Origin: JBFLYZ01 sp040756415
Lineage (GTDB): Bacteria > Bacteroidota > Bacteroidia > JADZBD01
Reading direction: 5' to 3'
Assembly: GCA_040756415.1 (NCBI GenBank)
Contig: JBFLYZ010000039.1
Coordinates: 1-33,700 of the forward strand
Length of the DNA stretch: 33,700 nt
Of this stretch, positions 31,867 to 33,700 are shown piece after piece. The notes beneath the pieces were generated by a model, which was given only the letters and a program-made list of their open reading frames with translations, was not told where the DNA came from and ran no database searches. The position numbers and the translations under genes were made by a program. Numbering within the stretch: position 1 is the first letter of the stretch; each line of letters begins with the position of its first letter.

Positions 31867-33309
31867 ATGAGAGGAAAGAGATTGATAACCATAGCGGCAT
31901 TAGCTGCGATTTCGCTTCCGGTCTTTGCCATCCGGCACATCCGCTGGGGCAGCAGCGCTGGCCCGCTGAACGGGCTGACCATTACCTGGACCAACAACGG
32001 AACTTCCGATTCTATCCGGTGGGGATACACTCCATCTTACGAAATGGGAGCGTTTGCGGGCATCATGAGGAACGGCTATTCGGATAAGTTCTTCAAACAC
32101 GTTTTCCCGACCGTAAATCCGAATTCAACGATCTATTACCAGCTTTATGATTCCAACACCCAAAGCTGGGGCATGCAAAAGACGTTCGCTGCCGCGCCAC
32201 CGTCCAATACCACGGCCTTTTCGTTCTGCGCCCTTGGCGACAGCCGCAACGGCCTTTCGGTATGGCAACAGGTATCCAACCTGGCCAACTCGCAGGCGGC
32301 CAGCTTTACCCTGTATAACGGTGATATTGTCGATAACGGAGGCTCGGCCTCAGAATGGAACAACTGGTTCAACAGCGGTACGGCTTACCTGGAGAATAAT
32401 ATCGTTTATCACGCGCTGGGCAACCATGATGCGCAGAGCGTGCCCACCTACAAAAATATCTTTGACCTTCCGCATGTGAACGGCTCTAACCTGTACTATT
32501 CATTTACTTACGGCAATGCGCTTTTCATAACGCTGAATTCGGAGGATCCCGCCAACCAGGCGCAGGCTTCCTGGCTGGTCAGTACCCTTTCGGCAGCGGC
32601 TTCCGATCCGTCCATCATCTGGAAGGTGGTTTCGTTTCACCGCCCCTTTTACACGATAGGCGCTCACGCGGGCGAAATGAATGCCTACTTCGGAACCTGG
32701 TGGAAAGCCTTTGACGATTATGGCGTAGACCTGATCGTGAATGGCCATGACCATATGTACGAGCGTACCAAGCCCATCAACAGGAATGTGAGCACCGGCA
32801 GTCCCGTAGCTTCTTACGGGAGCCAGCCTGGCCAGGGCCGTTGCCAGATCGTTTGCGGTGGGGCCGGTGCCCCCCTGTATACGGGCACGCCAACCTGGGC
32901 GATCGAGAAATACCAGAGCAAGTATAATTTCTGCAAATTCAGCATCAATGGCTACGAGCTGTGCGGAACGACCTACGATAATTACGGCAATATCATCGAC
33001 ACGTTTTGTATAAACAAAAGCGGCCCGGGCACCGGTTTCGGGAATAGCAGCACGATCTTCAATTCCATCTCCGTTTATCCGAATCCCGTGCAGTCTATGC
33101 TCACTATCGACTACTTCTCATCCCAGTTGGGAGAAGCTACCATCCTGGTCTACAATATGGCCGGCCAGGAAGTGGTCAGAAAAGAGGTGCTCAAGGAAGA
33201 GCAGAAGCTGCTGGTGAAGCTTGACATGTCGGTTTACGCAAGAGGAGCGTACACCGTGCAGGTGGTAATGGGCCGGCAGAAAGATAACCTACTCATCGTA
33301 CTTCAATAA
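31867..33309 (+). CDS. T9SS-secreted purple-acid-phosphatase-like metallophosphoesterase
   Basis: A 480-residue exported phosphatase with a signal peptide (1-21, ending PVFA), an N-terminal fibronectin/PAP-type beta domain (about 22-110), and a calcineurin-like catalytic domain. All metal-site motifs are visible: GDSRNG (124-129), GDIVDN (152-157), GNHD (185-188), His258 in SFHRPF and GHDH (293-296). A C-terminal T9SS sorting domain runs from about 405 (VYPNPVQSML, ILVYNMAGQEV, GAYTVQVVMG). It probably releases phosphate outside the cell. The ATG at 31867 is preferred for its signal peptide. It is followed 9 bp later by a membrane protein gene. Confidence 0.9.
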   Translation: MRGKRLITIAALAAISLPVFAIRHIRWGSSAGPLNGLTITWTNNGTSDSIRWGYTPSYEMGAFAGIMRNGYSDKFFKHVFPTVNPNSTIYYQLYDSNTQSWGMQKTFAAAPPSNTTAFSFCALGDSRNGLSVWQQVSNLANSQAASFTLYNGDIVDNGGSASEWNNWFNSGTAYLENNIVYHALGNHDAQSVPTYKNIFDLPHVNGSNLYYSFTYGNALFITLNSEDPANQAQASWLVSTLSAAASDPSIIWKVVSFHRPFYTIGAHAGEMNAYFGTWWKAFDDYGVDLIVNGHDHMYERTKPINRNVSTGSPVASYGSQPGQGRCQIVCGGAGAPLYTGTPTWAIEKYQSKYNFCKFSINGYELCGTTYDNYGNIIDTFCINKSGPGTGFGNSSTIFNSISVYPNPVQSMLTIDYFSSQLGEATILVYNMAGQEVVRKEVLKEEQKLLVKLDMSVYARGAYTVQVVMGRQKDNLLIVLQ

Positions 33310-33318
33310 GCAAAGAGG

Positions 33319-33700
33319 ATGGGGGCTGGTATGCGGCATGAAGCGTTGATTATCCGCGGCCGGATCAAATGGTTCGAGGTGCTGCTGCGTATAGGCATAG
33401 CGGCTACTTTTTTCGGGCACGGGGTGCTCGCCCTTGCCGGCAATCCCAAATGGATACCCTTGCTGACCGCGTTCGGCTTCAGCGATTTCAATGCGGCCTA
33501 TCTGCTCCCGGTGATAGGCGGAATAGATGTGCTGGTCGCTCTCGCGCTCTTGTTCCGTCCTATACGCTTGGTGATCCTGTGGGCTATGATCTGGGCCTTT
33601 ATGGCAGCGCTGAGCCGGCCCATTTCGGGGCTGCCGCTATGGGAATTCATTGAACGGGCTTCGAACTGGGCCCTGCCCCTGGCTTTGCTCTGGATAAAAG
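33319..33700 (+). CDS. Partial multi-pass membrane protein, cut by the window end
   Basis: An open frame from ATG 33319 runs off the window with no stop (127 codons visible). AAAGAGG just upstream is a plausible ribosome site. The translation, beginning MGAGMRHEALIIRG, has about four hydrophobic segments: VLLRIGIAATFFGHGVLAL, YLLPVIGGIDVLVALALLF, LVILWAMIWAFMAAL and NWALPLALLW. The arrangement resembles DoxX-like small membrane proteins, but no family is certain. The 9-bp gap suggests it is cotranscribed with the phosphatase. A second ATG four codons in is also possible. Confidence 0.72.
   Translation, partial: MGAGMRHEALIIRGRIKWFEVLLRIGIAATFFGHGVLALAGNPKWIPLLTAFGFSDFNAAYLLPVIGGIDVLVALALLFRPIRLVILWAMIWAFMAALSRPISGLPLWEFIERASNWALPLALLWIK

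Noticed and set aside
1..33700. CRISPR array, tRNA, rRNA, insertion sequence or prophage
   Set aside because: No regularly spaced direct repeats, cloverleaf, transposase or integrase motifs, or phage structural genes were seen on reading both strands.

Overview
The window comes from a Bacteroidota chromosome, at class level most like Chitinophagia, Sphingobacteriia or a relative; the genus cannot be told from the sequence. The evidence is four secreted proteins ending in a type IX secretion (T9SS) C-terminal sorting domain with the FPNPAS/YPNP motif, two PorE-like TPR/PD40/CRD/OmpA lipoprotein-like periplasmic proteins, a type III glutamine synthetase (GlnN), a gingipain-family C25 protease, and repeated matches upstream of genes to the Bacteroidota -7 promoter element TAnnTTTG. 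GC content is moderate, coding density is high, and no gap exceeds 300 bp. I saw no tRNA, rRNA, insertion sequence or CRISPR array.

Layout. (1) 66-4805, minus strand: PHP/PolX-like protein, GH3 adenylating-enzyme homologue, a small secreted propeller-like protein and a deoxynucleoside kinase, closed by a strong terminator at 12-51. (2) 4843-6426 plus strand and 6455-7936 minus strand: two convergent T9SS cargo genes, one Kelch-like and one a PQQ-type sugar dehydrogenase homologue, sharing a bidirectional terminator. (3) 7983-16124, minus strand: purM, two tandem PorE-like paralogues and glnN, each with its own terminator or promoter signal. (4) 16281-29651, minus strand: a nucleotide-sugar and polysaccharide precursor region. 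One operon holds wbpD-, wbpB-, tviB/wbpO-, rmlB- and tviC/wbpP-like genes, followed by cpsB and a small membrane protein. A second holds a wbpE-like aminotransferase, ugd and uxs. Between them sit a C25 protease and an overlapping trio: macrodomain, acylphosphatase and 2H phosphoesterase (ThpR). (5) 29734-33700, plus strand: an outer-membrane-like protein with waaA (Kdo transferase), then a T9SS purple-acid-phosphatase-like protein and a partial multi-pass membrane protein that runs off the end.

How the genes fit together. The sugar genes can make UDP-GlcNAcA (TviB), carry it to UDP-2,3-diacetamido-2,3-dideoxy-glucuronate (WbpB, WbpE, WbpD) and possibly to a galacto epimer (TviC). They can also make UDP-GlcA and UDP-xylose (Ugd, Uxs) and dTDP-4-keto-6-deoxyglucose (RmlB). 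No glycosyltransferase other than WaaA is present, and no flippase, polymerase or export kinase, so this is a precursor module serving an assembly system elsewhere. The most unusual unit is the macrodomain/acylphosphatase/2H-phosphoesterase trio, whose chemistry resembles the two-step breakdown of ADP-ribose 1''-2'' cyclic phosphate. Other points of note are a PolX whose polymerase active site has eroded, and a glnN promoter that carries two C-run/A-run/G-run elements.
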